This document shows, piece by piece, positions 43,154 through 52,931 of a DNA stretch of 64,000 nt. The stretch is from Planosporangium thailandense (GTDB lineage Bacteria > Actinomycetota > Actinomycetes > Mycobacteriales > Micromonosporaceae), in the NCBI RefSeq assembly GCF_011947195.1, contig NZ_JAATVY010000027.1, forward strand, positions 1 through 64,000, read 5' to 3'. How positions within the stretch are numbered: position 1 is the first letter of the stretch; the number at the start of each line of letters is the position of its first letter. The notes under the pieces were generated by a model. That model did no database searches and had not been told where the DNA came from. It worked only from the letters and a program-made list of their open reading frames with translations. A program made the position numbers and the translations under genes.

Positions 43154-44587
43154 ATGGCGGCCCGCCGCCCTCACACCACACCTTCGCCCTCATCCACCAC
43201 GTTCGCCGACCTCGGCGTGCCTGCTGTCCTGACCCAGGCGCTCGCCGCCGCCGGGGTCACCACGCCGTTCCCGATTCAGGCGGCGACGCTGCCCGACGCG
43301 CTGGCCGGGCGCGACGTGCTCGGCCGGGGCCGGACCGGCTCGGGCAAGACCTACGCGTTCGTGCTGCCGGTGCTGACCCGGCTGGCGGCCAGTGGCTCGC
43401 CGCGACGGCCCGGCCGGCCACGGGCGCTGATTCTGGCACCCACCCGCGAGCTCGCCACCCAGATCCAGGCGTCGATCGCGCCGCTGGCCGAAGCCCTGTC
43501 ACTGCGGACGCTGACCATCTTCGGCGGGGTCGGCCCGAACCCCCAGATCGCCGGCCTACGCGCGGGCGTGGACATCCTCGTGGCCTGCCCCGGCCGGCTC
43601 GCCGACCACGTGAAAACCGGCCACGCGTGTCTCGACGCCGTCGAGATCACCGTGCTCGACGAAGCTGACCACATGGCCGACCTCGGCTTTCTCCCCGTCG
43701 TCCGGCGGCTGCTCGACCAGACCCCGAAATCCGGGCAGCGGCTGCTGTTCTCGGCGACGCTGGACGCCGGCGTCGACGTCCTCGTGCGACGATTCCTCAC
43801 CAACCCGGTCACCCACAGCGTCGACTCGGCGCAGTCCCCGGTCGCGGCGATGTCACACCACGTGCTGCACGTACACGACGACGACCGGTTCGAAATCCTG
43901 CTGGATCTCGCCGCCGCGCCAGGTCGCACGGTGGTGTTCACCCGCACCAAACACAGGGCGAAGACCCTGACGCGCCGACTGGTCGCCGCCGGGGTACCGG
44001 CGGTGGAGCTGCACGGCAACCTGGCCCAGAACGCGCGCACCCGCAACCTGCTGGCCTTCTCCGACGGCACCGCGACCACGCTGGTGGCCACCGACATCGC
44101 CGCCCGCGGCATCCACGTCGACGACGTCAGCCTCGTCATCCACGCCGACCCCCCGGTCGAGCATAAGGCGTACCTGCACCGATCCGGCCGAACCGCCCGC
44201 GCCGGCGCCGAAGGCACGGTCGTGACGCTCATGACCGACGACCAGGTCGCCGAGGTGGGCCAACTGACCCGCAAGGCGGGCATCACGGCGACCACCACCC
44301 GGCTGCGCCCCGGCGACCCGCTGCTGACGCAACTCGCTCCGGGCGAGCGGTCGTTCGTCTCGCCACCGGCCGATGATGCGACCCCGAAGGACAAGCCGCG
44401 ACAGGGCCGCGTCGGTCGCAACGCGAAGCCACGCGCCGCGGCGCGGAGCACCGTCAGGTCGGCGACGCCGGCAGACTCGACAAACGGCCGTGGCGGCGGT
44501 ACCGCGACGGTGGTGCCCGCCCGGCCCTCGGGCGCTGCGGCGTTCTCCGCACGTAGCCGGGTCGGCGCCCGCCGAGGCGGACGCTGA
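43154..44587 (+). CDS. DEAD-box RNA helicase, RhlE-like (copy B of a duplicated pair)
   Basis: A 477-residue helicase with GRTGSGKT, PTRELAT, DEAD, SATLD and HRSGRTARAG motifs and an Arg/Gly/Ala-rich tail (ending RVGARRGGR). From about residue 36 to residue 400 it is nearly identical to copy A at 7944-9392; the two diverge around residues 22-35 and in the tail (NAKPRAAARS here). The genes point in opposite directions, forming a 34-kb-spaced inverted repeat of about 1.3 kb. The start follows GGAG as in copy A. A hairpin terminator is at 44599-44619. Confidence 0.93.
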   Translation: MAARRPHTTPSPSSTTFADLGVPAVLTQALAAAGVTTPFPIQAATLPDALAGRDVLGRGRTGSGKTYAFVLPVLTRLAASGSPRRPGRPRALILAPTRELATQIQASIAPLAEALSLRTLTIFGGVGPNPQIAGLRAGVDILVACPGRLADHVKTGHACLDAVEITVLDEADHMADLGFLPVVRRLLDQTPKSGQRLLFSATLDAGVDVLVRRFLTNPVTHSVDSAQSPVAAMSHHVLHVHDDDRFEILLDLAAAPGRTVVFTRTKHRAKTLTRRLVAAGVPAVELHGNLAQNARTRNLLAFSDGTATTLVATDIAARGIHVDDVSLVIHADPPVEHKAYLHRSGRTARAGAEGTVVTLMTDDQVAEVGQLTRKAGITATTTRLRPGDPLLTQLAPGERSFVSPPADDATPKDKPRQGRVGRNAKPRAAARSTVRSATPADSTNGRGGGTATVVPARPSGAAAFSARSRVGARRGGR

Positions 44588-44598
44588 CGCGTATCTGC

Positions 44599-44619
44599 TC
44601 CGCCCCTCCCGGGGGCGGA
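44599..44619 (+). terminator. Terminator of helicase copy B
   Basis: TCCGCCCC pairs perfectly with GGGGCGGA across a five-base loop, beginning 12 bases past the stop. The remaining 44620-44980 holds no gene I can support. Confidence 0.65.
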
Positions 44620-44980
44620 CACGCGCCGTCCGTACTGCCGGCCACTCCTGATGGCGATGGAGAAAGCACGGCGCGGTTCCCGAGCCCCGCCTTCTTGCAT
44701 TGCTGTCGGGTGGGCCCGGCGAGACGGGCCAGACCTGCCGCACACGTGGCTGGTGCTCCTGGCCTCGGCCGCGAAGCCGATGTCATCGTCACCGATGAAT
44801 TGCGTGTCGCGATCGGCTGGGCCGTATCCGAGGTCGCATGTAGCGTGGTGGGCGACAGCGCCATGTCGAGGCGGCATACCGAGCAATCGGAGCTTTCCCA
44901 GGGTCTTGCCTTCCCGGCGTCGCGCGGCGTCCGCCGTGCGGCAACTTCAATCCCGGCCATCACCGGGGAAGGCGGAAAGC

Positions 44981-45316
44981 ATGATCCCCGATCACTTCTT
45001 CGTACCCGAGCCGCTGCGCATCACCAGCGCGACGACCTCGGACGGCATGGTTCGCGTGCGGGTTGGCGGCGAGATCGACATGGCCACCATCGCCCCGTTG
45101 TCCGAGGTGCTGACCGTCTTGATCGCCACGCGCCCGAGGGCGATCGAGGTTGATCTCGCCGATGTCCGGTTCATGGACTCCAGCGGTGTGAAGGCGCTGG
45201 TACGTGCCCACCGCAGCGCATCCGCGGGCGGTTGTCGGGTGCGGGTCACCCGGCCGCAGTCGACCGTCGACCGGGTGCTGCGCATATGCGGGCTGGCGGA
45301 GACGTTGGGCTTGTGA
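44981..45316 (+). CDS. STAS-domain anti-sigma-factor antagonist
   Basis: A 111-residue STAS protein of the SpoIIAA/RsbV type. It has VRVGGEIDMATIAPLSEVL and the phosphorylation-site region LADVRFMDSSGVKALVRAH with the conserved Ser-Ser. Such proteins bind anti-sigma kinases in partner-switching. The ATG at 44981 follows GGCGGAAAGC. No kinase or phosphatase gene is adjacent, so the partner is elsewhere. Confidence 0.85.
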   Translation: MIPDHFFVPEPLRITSATTSDGMVRVRVGGEIDMATIAPLSEVLTVLIATRPRAIEVDLADVRFMDSSGVKALVRAHRSASAGGCRVRVTRPQSTVDRVLRICGLAETLGL

Positions 45317-45388
45317 CTGCGGCTTTCGCTCGATGGCCGGTGCCGCCGCTGACCGTCGTCGAAGGACAGCCAGCGGCGGCAACGCCGT

Positions 45389-47680
45389 TCAGCGGAACTG
45401 GTAGACCACCCGGTGCTCGGTACCGTCCTTCAGCTTGAGAACCAACGTGCGGGTCGTGCCGGCCCACGCCTTGTCGGTCTTCCACACCCACTGGTAGCGG
45501 CCGGTTCCGCTTCTGGTGAGGGCGCTGTTTCCGGGCGTCTCCGCCGGGACGGCCGGCCCGGTCGACGAGCCGTCGGCCCTACTGGGCACGCTGACCGGCG
45601 GCGCCGAGAAGGCGTCCATTCCGTATTCGCCCTTGACCGTGAAGACGACCGGGATCGCCCGACCGGCGTTGACCGTACCGCCCTGCTCGGCGATGGGCCG
45701 CTCGACCACGGTGATCACCGCCCAGTCCGGAACCGACCGGCGAGCGCCGTCCGACACCGTCAGCGACACCAGGTACAGGCCCGGCTGGTTGAGGGTGATG
45801 GTCGGGCGTACATCGGTGTTGGGATTCTGGGCGTCGGGCAGGTCCCAGGAGTACGTCAGGGGCGCCCCGGTCGGTGAGGTCGACTTGCCGTCGTCGAGCT
45901 GCAACGGCATGCCGGCGGCCACCGTGTACGGGCCACCCGCGACGGCCACCGGCCCGGCGTCTCGGCGTTTCCGGCAACATCGACGGCCCGGCTGCGCACC
46001 CGGTAGCCGCACTTGGGCAGGTCGCCCCCGGACGGCAGGTGATTGGCGATGCTCCAGCGGCCGTCCGGCCCGCTCGTGACGGATGCGGGCAGCCACCGCT
46101 CACCGGCGACCCACGCCGAGCCGTCCCAACTTTTGCCGTCGGCGGTACGGGTCAGCGACACCTCGACCGATTTCGCGCCGGCCGTCGTGCCGGACACCGA
46201 ACCGGCCAGGATGCCCAGCCCGGCGGTCGAGCCACCGGCGAGTGGGGTGGTGACGCGCGAGACCGGCGGTACCGTGTCGACGCCCACCACCATGCTGGCC
46301 GGGGCCGACCGGTTACCGTCGCGGTCGACGGCCCGCACGGTGACGGTGGTCGCACCCTCGGCGGCGATCCGTAGGTTCACCGGCCCACCGCCGTCCACCG
46401 TGGTCTCCGGCACGGTCGTCGCGCCGGTTGCCTGGTAGGTCATGCTCCGCACGCCACGGTCGCTGTCGGTGGCCGATACGGCCACGTCGAAGGCGTCCCG
46501 GTGGAACGGGCCGTCCGCCGGTGCGATCTGCACGGTGGGCGGGTACTCCTCGGTCGGCGCCACGCTGACGTGCCGGGTGACACTCCGACTCGCCCCGCCG
46601 TCGTCGGTGACCGTGAGGCGCACGTCGTACTCGCCCGGTGCCTGGTAGCCGTGGCTCGCTCTGCGTCCGTGTCCCGTCGAGCCGTCGCCGAAGTCCCACG
46701 CCCAGTCCACGATCCGGCCGTCGGCGTCGAAGGACGACGGGGCGTCGACCTGGAGGTCCTGGGCGGTGACGATCCGTTCGGGGGCGGTGAACACCGCTTC
46801 GGGCGTGAACTGGGGCACGGTGGTGGTCGTCGTCGTACCGTCGGCGGCGCGTACGGCCTCCACCTTGACGGTCCCGCCGGCCGTCACGCTGCCGCTTATG
46901 GTGGCGCGCCGAGTGGCGGTGTTCCCGCCCTCGTCGGCGAGCGTGAGCGCGAAGTCGCCGCCGGTCACGCCGTCCACCTCGTACCGGTAGGTGCCGGCGC
47001 GCGGATCGGCGACGTACAGCTTCTCGGGGTCCCGGCCCATCGGGGTGTCACCGGTGAGCGACGCACCGGTCATCGCCCGGTACGAGAAGTCCCGGCCGGA
47101 CACGTCGTACACCTGGGTCGCGGCGTTCCAGCCGGCGCGGCGGCCGTCCGGCCGGGTGACGGAGAGGTGGTAGTCGGCGGTGGGCGCCGCGGTGCGCAGC
47201 GTGCCGGTGCCGGTCGGGGCCGGCACGCCGAGCGTCAGGTAACTGGCCCGGCCGTACGACTTCTCGAACGTGAGCACATAGAGGATCGAGTCTTCCAGTC
47301 CTTGTAGGACTCGTTCATGGCCGGCCTGACAGCGCCCTCCTGGGCGTCGGCGCCGCGCGACCACGCCGGGTCGACGGCGAGGAACCGCCGGTTCGTCGGG
47401 TTGTACCCGACGATGATGTTGCCGTGCCCGGCAACCTTCGGGTTGCCGTTGTCGTCCTTGGCCGGGGCGGCGCGCATCACGGCTACGGGCCGTCCGGCGT
47501 CCAGCTCCGAAATGATCAGCTTGCGGAGTTTGTCGTCGAGCCCGCCCTGGCCGGGCGTGTCGTGCGACACGAACACCAGACCGGTTGGAGCGGAGATGCG
47601 CTCTCCGTTCATCTCGACCTCGCGCGCGGCACCGATGTCGGACAGGCCCCACGGTTCGGTGGTGGCTCGTTATCCCTTGT
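45389..47680 (-). pseudogene. Secreted PKD-repeat protein with C39-like peptidase domain, frameshifted and 5'-truncated
   Basis: Three successive leftward frames make one protein-like product of about 750 residues. The first (47680-47280) has a papain-like C39-type half domain (HGNIIVGYNPTNRRFLAVDP). The second (about 47310-45960) has a PKD repeat (WAWDFGDGSTGHGRRASHGY) and Ig-like repeats (DRGVRSMTYQATG, TVPPVSRVTTPLAGGS). The third (about 45960-45389) has another PKD-like unit (LTYSWDLPDAQNPNTDVRPT) and a C-terminal domain ending VVYQFR. Two frameshifts and loss of the signal peptide and catalytic Cys region make it inactive. It may once have been an exported protease or adhesin. Confidence 0.75.
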
Positions 47681-47842
47681 CGGCTGGCCGTTGCCGGCGC
47701 GCGGGCGTCAATCGGTGGGGGAGCGGAATGGGAGCAAGCGACGGGTGCACGGGCGCGTCGCGGCCATGAGGCGTAAGTGGACGGTGTCCGCTCAGCGTTC
47801 CACGGGGCGAGTAGCGCAGGTCGGGACTTCCGCTGCCGTGGT

Positions 47843-48694
47843 TCAGCGGTGCCGGGTCGGGCCGCTGGCGCCGGGCCGACGGTGGACCGACGGAATGGTG
47901 GGCCGATTCGCCTTCTCCTCCGGACTGAGCGAGTCGAACCAGGTGGCAACCTCCTCGATTTCCCGGAGGTGTTCATCCATGACCGATTTGATGCGGCTCT
48001 CGCTCCGGCTGCGAAGAGCCGCGAGCGTCGCCTCATGAATGTGGACCGTGTGCTCGAAGTCCGTGTAGCTCTCGTCGAATCCATCAAGCACGATTGCCAA
48101 CTGCTCCATCAGCTCGTGCGAATAGACGGCGAGAGGTTCGTTGTCCGCTGCCTTCGCGATGGTGTAGTGGAACAGGTCATTGGCGTGTACCCAGTCCGCG
48201 GGTCGCCCGCGTGCCGGCTCGAGCAGGTCGATCGCTCGCTGCAGCTCGGCGAAGTGCTCCTCGGTGGCGTGGAGACCTGCCAATCGTGCCAGCTCCATCT
48301 CGATAACGCGGCGAGCCTCAGCGAGTTGGCGCAAGGGTACGTCGAAGCGGCGTCCAGAGAGTCGCATCAGATCGGTTGGGATGGCGGAAGATATGACCTT
48401 GGTGCCACCGGTGGCACCTCTTCTCGTCTCCACGACCCCGTATGTAGCTAGAACGCCCAGCGCCTCTCCGACGGTCGGTCGGCTCACGTTCATCTGTCGT
48501 GCGAGCGCCTCGACCGTGGGCAGACGGCTACCCACCGGATAGATCCCGGCACGGATCACGTAGGTCAGCTGATCGACGACTTCCTGGAAGGCGCGCGAAG
48601 CGTTGATTGGGTAGAACGCAGCGAACGCCTGGTCCTCAACGCTCCGGACCACATCGTCGTGTGGAGGTTGCTTCTTGGGCCGGTCGACTGCCAT
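47843..48694 (-). CDS. GntR-family regulator, FadR/FCD type, of the peptide-uptake island
   Basis: A 283-residue regulator. A winged helix is at about residues 35-105 (GIYPVGSRLPTVEALARQMN, then VSRPTVGEALGVL). An FCD-type helical domain runs to about 255, with conserved acidic and His residues (FHYTIAKAADNE; IHEATLAALRSRS). A basic N-terminal tail precedes the HTH. It is the third gene after pepA and the S66 peptidase, 10 bases downstream of the latter. It is therefore the likely controller of the divergent transport operon; the AT-rich region 51150-51190 is a candidate operator. Confidence 0.88.
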   Translation of the reverse strand: MAVDRPKKQPPHDDVVRSVEDQAFAAFYPINASRAFQEVVDQLTYVIRAGIYPVGSRLPTVEALARQMNVSRPTVGEALGVLATYGVVETRRGATGGTKVISSAIPTDLMRLSGRRFDVPLRQLAEARRVIEMELARLAGLHATEEHFAELQRAIDLLEPARGRPADWVHANDLFHYTIAKAADNEPLAVYSHELMEQLAIVLDGFDESYTDFEHTVHIHEATLAALRSRSESRIKSVMDEHLREIEEVATWFDSLSPEEKANRPTIPSVHRRPGASGPTRHR

Positions 48695-48704
48695 TTCCCG
48701 CTTC

Positions 48705-49676
48705 CTAATCTGCCTGTGCTGACCGCGCAGTCAGGCCTGACTCCTCGATGATAAGCTCCTGTTTGCCGGCATCGAGCGTGGCCCGCACCCCCAGTGGAAT
48801 GGTGGCAAGGCTGGTGCCGTGGCCCAACGGCAACCCGTAGAGGACGGGCACTCCCAACGGCGACAGATAGTGCTCAAGCACGTCCTCGAGGGACTTGGTG
48901 CTCGGATACGATGCGCGGTCGCGTGCCCAGTCGCAGCCCGCCATCTGTCCGACCACCACACCGGCAACCTGCTGAAGCTTTCCCGCGTGAGTCAGCTGCG
49001 CGAGCATGCCGTCGATCTGCCAGGTAGGGACGTTGACCTCCTCGAAGAAGAGCAGCGCGCCGTCGGTCGCGACCTCCCAGGGGGTGGCGAGCGTCTCTCG
49101 CAACTCCCACAGGTCACCGCCCACCAACGGGGCGGTCACCCGGCCTCCGTGCAAGGTCAAGAGGAACGGATCGTCGGGGTCGGCGGGAACCGGGCCCTGC
49201 CCACCGTCGCGCAGAACGCTGATGAGTCGATCCTGCGTGAACGAGGTCGCCTCGGGGGCGCTCATGGCGATGAGGCCGGGCCCGTAGAAGGTTACAAGGC
49301 CCGTGCGCTGTCGGATGGCCACGTGCAACGACGTGATGTCCGAGTAGCCGATGAGCGGCTTGGGGTTGGCCGCGATGACGTCGTAGTCCAGAAAGGGCAG
49401 TAGATGGTTGGACCCGTAGCCACCCTGAAGGCACTGGATAGCGTCGATCTGCGGGTCTTCGAAGCATGCCATGAGATCGCGCGCTCGGCCCTCGGCGGAT
49501 CCCGCGAGATACCCGTCACGAGCGGCGATTCCTTCGGCGACCTTGACTCGGTAGCCACGGGATTCCCAGAACTTGATGCCACGCAGTAGCTGAGACCGGT
49601 TGTGATACGGGGTGGCAGGGGCTGGCACGCCAACCACACCGCCCTGGGGGAGTGCCGGAGCGAGCAACGTCCTCAC
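48705..49676 (-). CDS. S66 peptidase, LD-carboxypeptidase/MccF-like
   Basis: A 323-residue S66-family serine peptidase. It begins with the GGVVGVPAPATP strand, then CLQGGYGSNHLLPFLDYD, the nucleophile Ser in LIGYSDITSLH, and later PLVGGDLWELRETLATPWEV and VVVGQMAGCDWARD with the expected acidic partner. Family members are cytoplasmic: LdcA trims D-Ala from murein tetrapeptides, and MccF cleaves the amide of microcin C. The GTG at 49676 overlaps the pepA stop as GTGA. In this operon it probably acts on an imported peptide. Confidence 0.88.
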   Translation of the reverse strand: MRTLLAPALPQGGVVGVPAPATPYHNRSQLLRGIKFWESRGYRVKVAEGIAARDGYLAGSAEGRARDLMACFEDPQIDAIQCLQGGYGSNHLLPFLDYDVIAANPKPLIGYSDITSLHVAIRQRTGLVTFYGPGLIAMSAPEATSFTQDRLISVLRDGGQGPVPADPDDPFLLTLHGGRVTAPLVGGDLWELRETLATPWEVATDGALLFFEEVNVPTWQIDGMLAQLTHAGKLQQVAGVVVGQMAGCDWARDRASYPSTKSLEDVLEHYLSPLGVPVLYGLPLGHGTSLATIPLGVRATLDAGKQELIIEESGLTARSAQAD

Positions 49677-51112
49677 TGAACACCCCCGCGCTCGCCGCGC
49701 CCGACGAGGAAGTTCATCAGTGCCCGTGTCGGCGATCCCGTGGCCCCGGCGGGCCAACGGTCCGTGCTGGCGTGAAAGGCCGTGCCCACGACGTCAAGGT
49801 GGGCCCAGGGGAAGGCGTCCACGAAGGAACTGAGATATGCGGCGGCAGCCAGCGTGTCCACCCGCGCGTGATCGAAACTGTAGTTCTTGAGGTCGGCAAC
49901 GGTGGAGTCCAGGTGGCGTGTCATGGCTGCCAGGAGAGGCAGGCGCCATCCCGGCTCTCCCGCTCGATCACCGGCCTCGAGTAGTTCGTTCGCCAGCCCG
50001 TCTTCGTTGGAGAAGAGCATCCACAGGTCTCCGCCGAGCAGGGCTGAGGTCAGGGTCGCGACGTCGACCACCGCGGCCGGGTTGAACGTGGCCGCGTAGG
50101 CGAGGGCGTCCGCGAGGAGTAGGCGTCCTTCGGCATCAGTGTTGGTCACCTCGGTCGTGCGCCCGTTGGGGTGGCGCACCACATCGCCTGGGCGGATGGC
50201 TGTGCCGCTGGGCATGTTCTCGACCAGGAGCAGGAGGGCCGTCACGTTCACCGGTAGCCCGCGACGGGCCGCCCCCACGACGGCCGCGGCGACCGCGGCC
50301 GCGCCGCCCATATCGGCTTTCATCCACGACTGGGTCCGGTCGTTCTTGATCGACAGCCCGCCGGCGTCGAACGTGACCCCCTTGCCGATGAGGACGATCG
50401 GCGATCCCTCGCCGGCCCGCAGGGTGAGTTCGACGAGCCTGGGCTCGTTGGCGCTGCCTCGGCCCACCCCCAAGGTTCCTCCGAAGCCGTGTTCCGCGAG
50501 CGTTTCGGGTGACCACACGCGGGTCTGAACGCCGACCGCCGCGGCCGCCTCCACGATCGTCGACGCCAGGACCGTGGGAGTCTTCTCGCCGGGCGGCGTA
50601 TCGACCAGCCGGCGGGCCCAGTTGGTCATCTCGGCCAGCGCCGCCGCCCTCTCGACCTCGGCGCGCGTGTCCGCCAACGACTGTTCGCTCAGCGCGGGGG
50701 CCACGAGCACCGCGTGCGTCGGCGCGTCGGGCGTACCCGGGCCGGCCGTGTTGAAGCGGTAGGCGCCCAGCAGGATGCCCTCGGCAGCGGCTGGGAGGTG
50801 CGCACCAACGATGACCGCGACCTTGCCGCGCAGGCGGCCCTTCGCCGCGGCCGAGAAGAGGGCCTCGCGGACTGCTCCAGGTCCGGACTCATCGGGATAC
50901 ACCAGAAGCACGTCAACGGCTGACTGCGTCGAGGCCAGGCGCAGCAGGTCGGTGGTCTGATCTGCCCTGGGGTGGGAGAGCTCATGGGCGGCCAGGGCCT
51001 GAATCTCGGCTGGCAAGGCGCTCGCCAGGTGCTCTACGGGCACCGACTTGTCGATCACGACCGCGACCAGATCTGTCTGCGGAGGCAGCTGACGCTGCAC
51101 TACTACCTGCAC
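49673..51112 (-). CDS. pepA: Leucyl aminopeptidase, M17 family
   Basis: A 479-residue M17 aminopeptidase with two-metal active-site motifs GKGVTFDAGGLSIK (about residues 248-261) and NTDAEGRLLLADAL (about 331-344). An N-terminal macro-like domain precedes them. It removes N-terminal residues from peptides in the cytoplasm as a hexamer in known members. The GTG at 51112 follows GGGAG. It heads a three-gene leftward operon (pepA, S66 peptidase, gntR) that diverges from the oligopeptide transporter. Confidence 0.93.
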   Translation of the reverse strand: MQVVVQRQLPPQTDLVAVVIDKSVPVEHLASALPAEIQALAAHELSHPRADQTTDLLRLASTQSAVDVLLVYPDESGPGAVREALFSAAAKGRLRGKVAVIVGAHLPAAAEGILLGAYRFNTAGPGTPDAPTHAVLVAPALSEQSLADTRAEVERAAALAEMTNWARRLVDTPPGEKTPTVLASTIVEAAAAVGVQTRVWSPETLAEHGFGGTLGVGRGSANEPRLVELTLRAGEGSPIVLIGKGVTFDAGGLSIKNDRTQSWMKADMGGAAAVAAAVVGAARRGLPVNVTALLLLVENMPSGTAIRPGDVVRHPNGRTTEVTNTDAEGRLLLADALAYAATFNPAAVVDVATLTSALLGGDLWMLFSNEDGLANELLEAGDRAGEPGWRLPLLAAMTRHLDSTVADLKNYSFDHARVDTLAAAAYLSSFVDAFPWAHLDVVGTAFHASTDRWPAGATGSPTRALMNFLVGRGERGGVQ

Positions 51113-51149
51113 GTTTGCTCCCGAGTGAGTTGTCGCGCGCCGGGCCGGC

Positions 51150-51190
51150 TAACTTCAATAATCCAAACATAAAAGCTATTGACTTTTCAA
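51150..51190. promoter_or_regulatory. AT-rich divergent promoter/operator of the peptide island
   Basis: A short AT-rich block in otherwise GC-rich DNA contains the inverted repeat TCAATA (51155-51160) and TATTGA (51177-51182) plus a rightward TTGACT (51179-51184). It is the probable site where the GntR regulator controls both operons. Confidence 0.45.
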
Positions 51191-51267
51191 GGCCCGGCCG
51201 ACATCGTACGACGTGACGCCGGGCCAGCGGTCCCGACGGAGCCCACCTCGACGCTGAGGAGAATCGC

Positions 51268-52908
51268 ATGAAGCGCAAGCGGTCGACCGCCTGTACCGCC
51301 GCCGCAACGGCTCTACTGCTGTTGAGCGCTTGTAAGGGCGCCGGCGCCAGTGAACGCGCGAGCGACGGGGTGCTGAGGATCGGGGACACAGGGTCGACCA
51401 TCAGCACCCTCAACCCGTTCGTCGCGTCCAACGTCTTCGAACTCGCGATCTTCAGGTACGTGTACCCGCACCTCGTGCAGTACGGCACCGGGTCCGAGAT
51501 CGAGGGCGACTTCGCCAGCTCGTACGACGCGTCCGCCGACGGACTTACCTGGACCTTCCACACACGGCCCGGTGCCAAGTGGAGCGACGGCAAAGATCTG
51601 ACGGCCGAAGACGCGGCGTGGACCTTTCAGCAGATCCTGGCCCACAAGGACGGTCCCACCGCGCGCCTGGCTTCCTACCTCCAGCACGTCACGAAGGTCG
51701 AGGCCGGTGGCAAGGATGAATTGACGGTCACTCTTGACGCCCCCCTCGCGACGGCGCTCTCCCAGATCAGTCAGGTTCCCATCCTTCCCCGTCAGGTGTG
51801 GCAGGAGCCCCTGTCGGGTGACGCGAGTCAGTTGAAGAACTTCACGAACGACGCACCCCTGGTCTCTGGTGGTTCGTTCATCCTCACCGACCAGAAGAAA
51901 GGCGCCTTCGCGCTCTTCAAGGCGAACTCCAACTTCTATGGCCGCAAGCCGAAGCTCAAAGGCTTCGGGCTTCAGTTCTTCGGCAGCGCCGACGCCATGG
52001 TCACCGTGCTGCGACAGGGGCAGATCGACGTTGCCTACGACGTACCGGCGACGGCGGCCAAGACATTGAAGGCCGAGCCCTCATTGGACCTACTCACCAC
52101 CTCCGGCATGGATGAGGACTTTCTGATCTTCAACTCGAGCAGCGGGCAGCGCGCGCACCCAGAACTGCTCGAGCCAAAGGTCCGCGAGGCGTTCCACCTG
52201 GCGATCGACCGCAAGAAGCTCGTCGACGTCGTGACGCTCGGCATGGGCGCCGCGGCAACGTCCGTCATCCCCCCGTCCCTGGCCCCCTGGTACGACCCGG
52301 CGACGGGGGCAGAGGGCCTCGACGTGGCCTCGGCCAACTCGATCCTCGATGGCCTGGGGTTCGCACGAGGCAGTGACGGCATTCGTATCGCGAACGGTCA
52401 CCCGATGGCCTACGAGCTGCTACAGCCGACCGGCCTCACGGGTCACGACCGTGTGGTCGACCTGGTGCGGGCGGATCTCGCCGCGATCGGTGTGAAGGTA
52501 ACTCCCAAGATCGTCGACGGTGACGCGTTCGGCCAGCTGCTCGTGACTCCCAGCGAAAAGGCACCGTCGTACGACCTGGCGATGGACGACTGGGTCTCCA
52601 AGCGGGACCCGGACTTCATGCTCTCGCTCTTTACCTGCGCACAGATCGGCAACCGAAACGAAGGGGCCTACTGCTCCCAGGACTACGAGGCGCTGTACAA
52701 CCAGCAGGCCACCACGTTGGACTCTGGCGCGCGACGTGACGCCGTCGTGAAGGCGCAGCAATTCCTCGACAAGGAAAAGCCGTGGATCCCGCAGTTCGCG
52801 AACCCGAACATCATCGCCGTCAACAAGAAGGTCAAGGGCTTCAACGGCTCTCCCTTCGTCATCGACCACACGTCTCGGCACCAGATCGACGACGTGCGGC
52901 TCGGCTGA
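51268..52908 (+). CDS. Oligopeptide ABC transporter, substrate-binding lipoprotein (family 5)
   Basis: A 546-residue family-5 solute-binding protein (DppA/OppA type). The lipoprotein signal ends in LSAC with Cys22. The body shows STLNPFVASN-like start, LTWTFHTRPGAKWSDGK and DLTAEDAAWTF (typical family-5 motif), and VREAFHLAIDRKKLVDVV. It should capture a peptide outside the membrane. AGGAG precedes the ATG at 51268. It is the first gene of the rightward operon; the permease gene begins 23 bases after it. Confidence 0.93.
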   Translation: MKRKRSTACTAAATALLLLSACKGAGASERASDGVLRIGDTGSTISTLNPFVASNVFELAIFRYVYPHLVQYGTGSEIEGDFASSYDASADGLTWTFHTRPGAKWSDGKDLTAEDAAWTFQQILAHKDGPTARLASYLQHVTKVEAGGKDELTVTLDAPLATALSQISQVPILPRQVWQEPLSGDASQLKNFTNDAPLVSGGSFILTDQKKGAFALFKANSNFYGRKPKLKGFGLQFFGSADAMVTVLRQGQIDVAYDVPATAAKTLKAEPSLDLLTTSGMDEDFLIFNSSSGQRAHPELLEPKVREAFHLAIDRKKLVDVVTLGMGAAATSVIPPSLAPWYDPATGAEGLDVASANSILDGLGFARGSDGIRIANGHPMAYELLQPTGLTGHDRVVDLVRADLAAIGVKVTPKIVDGDAFGQLLVTPSEKAPSYDLAMDDWVSKRDPDFMLSLFTCAQIGNRNEGAYCSQDYEALYNQQATTLDSGARRDAVVKAQQFLDKEKPWIPQFANPNIIAVNKKVKGFNGSPFVIDHTSRHQIDDVRLG

Positions 52909-52931
52909 CCCGTCGGTCCAAAGGAGCCATG

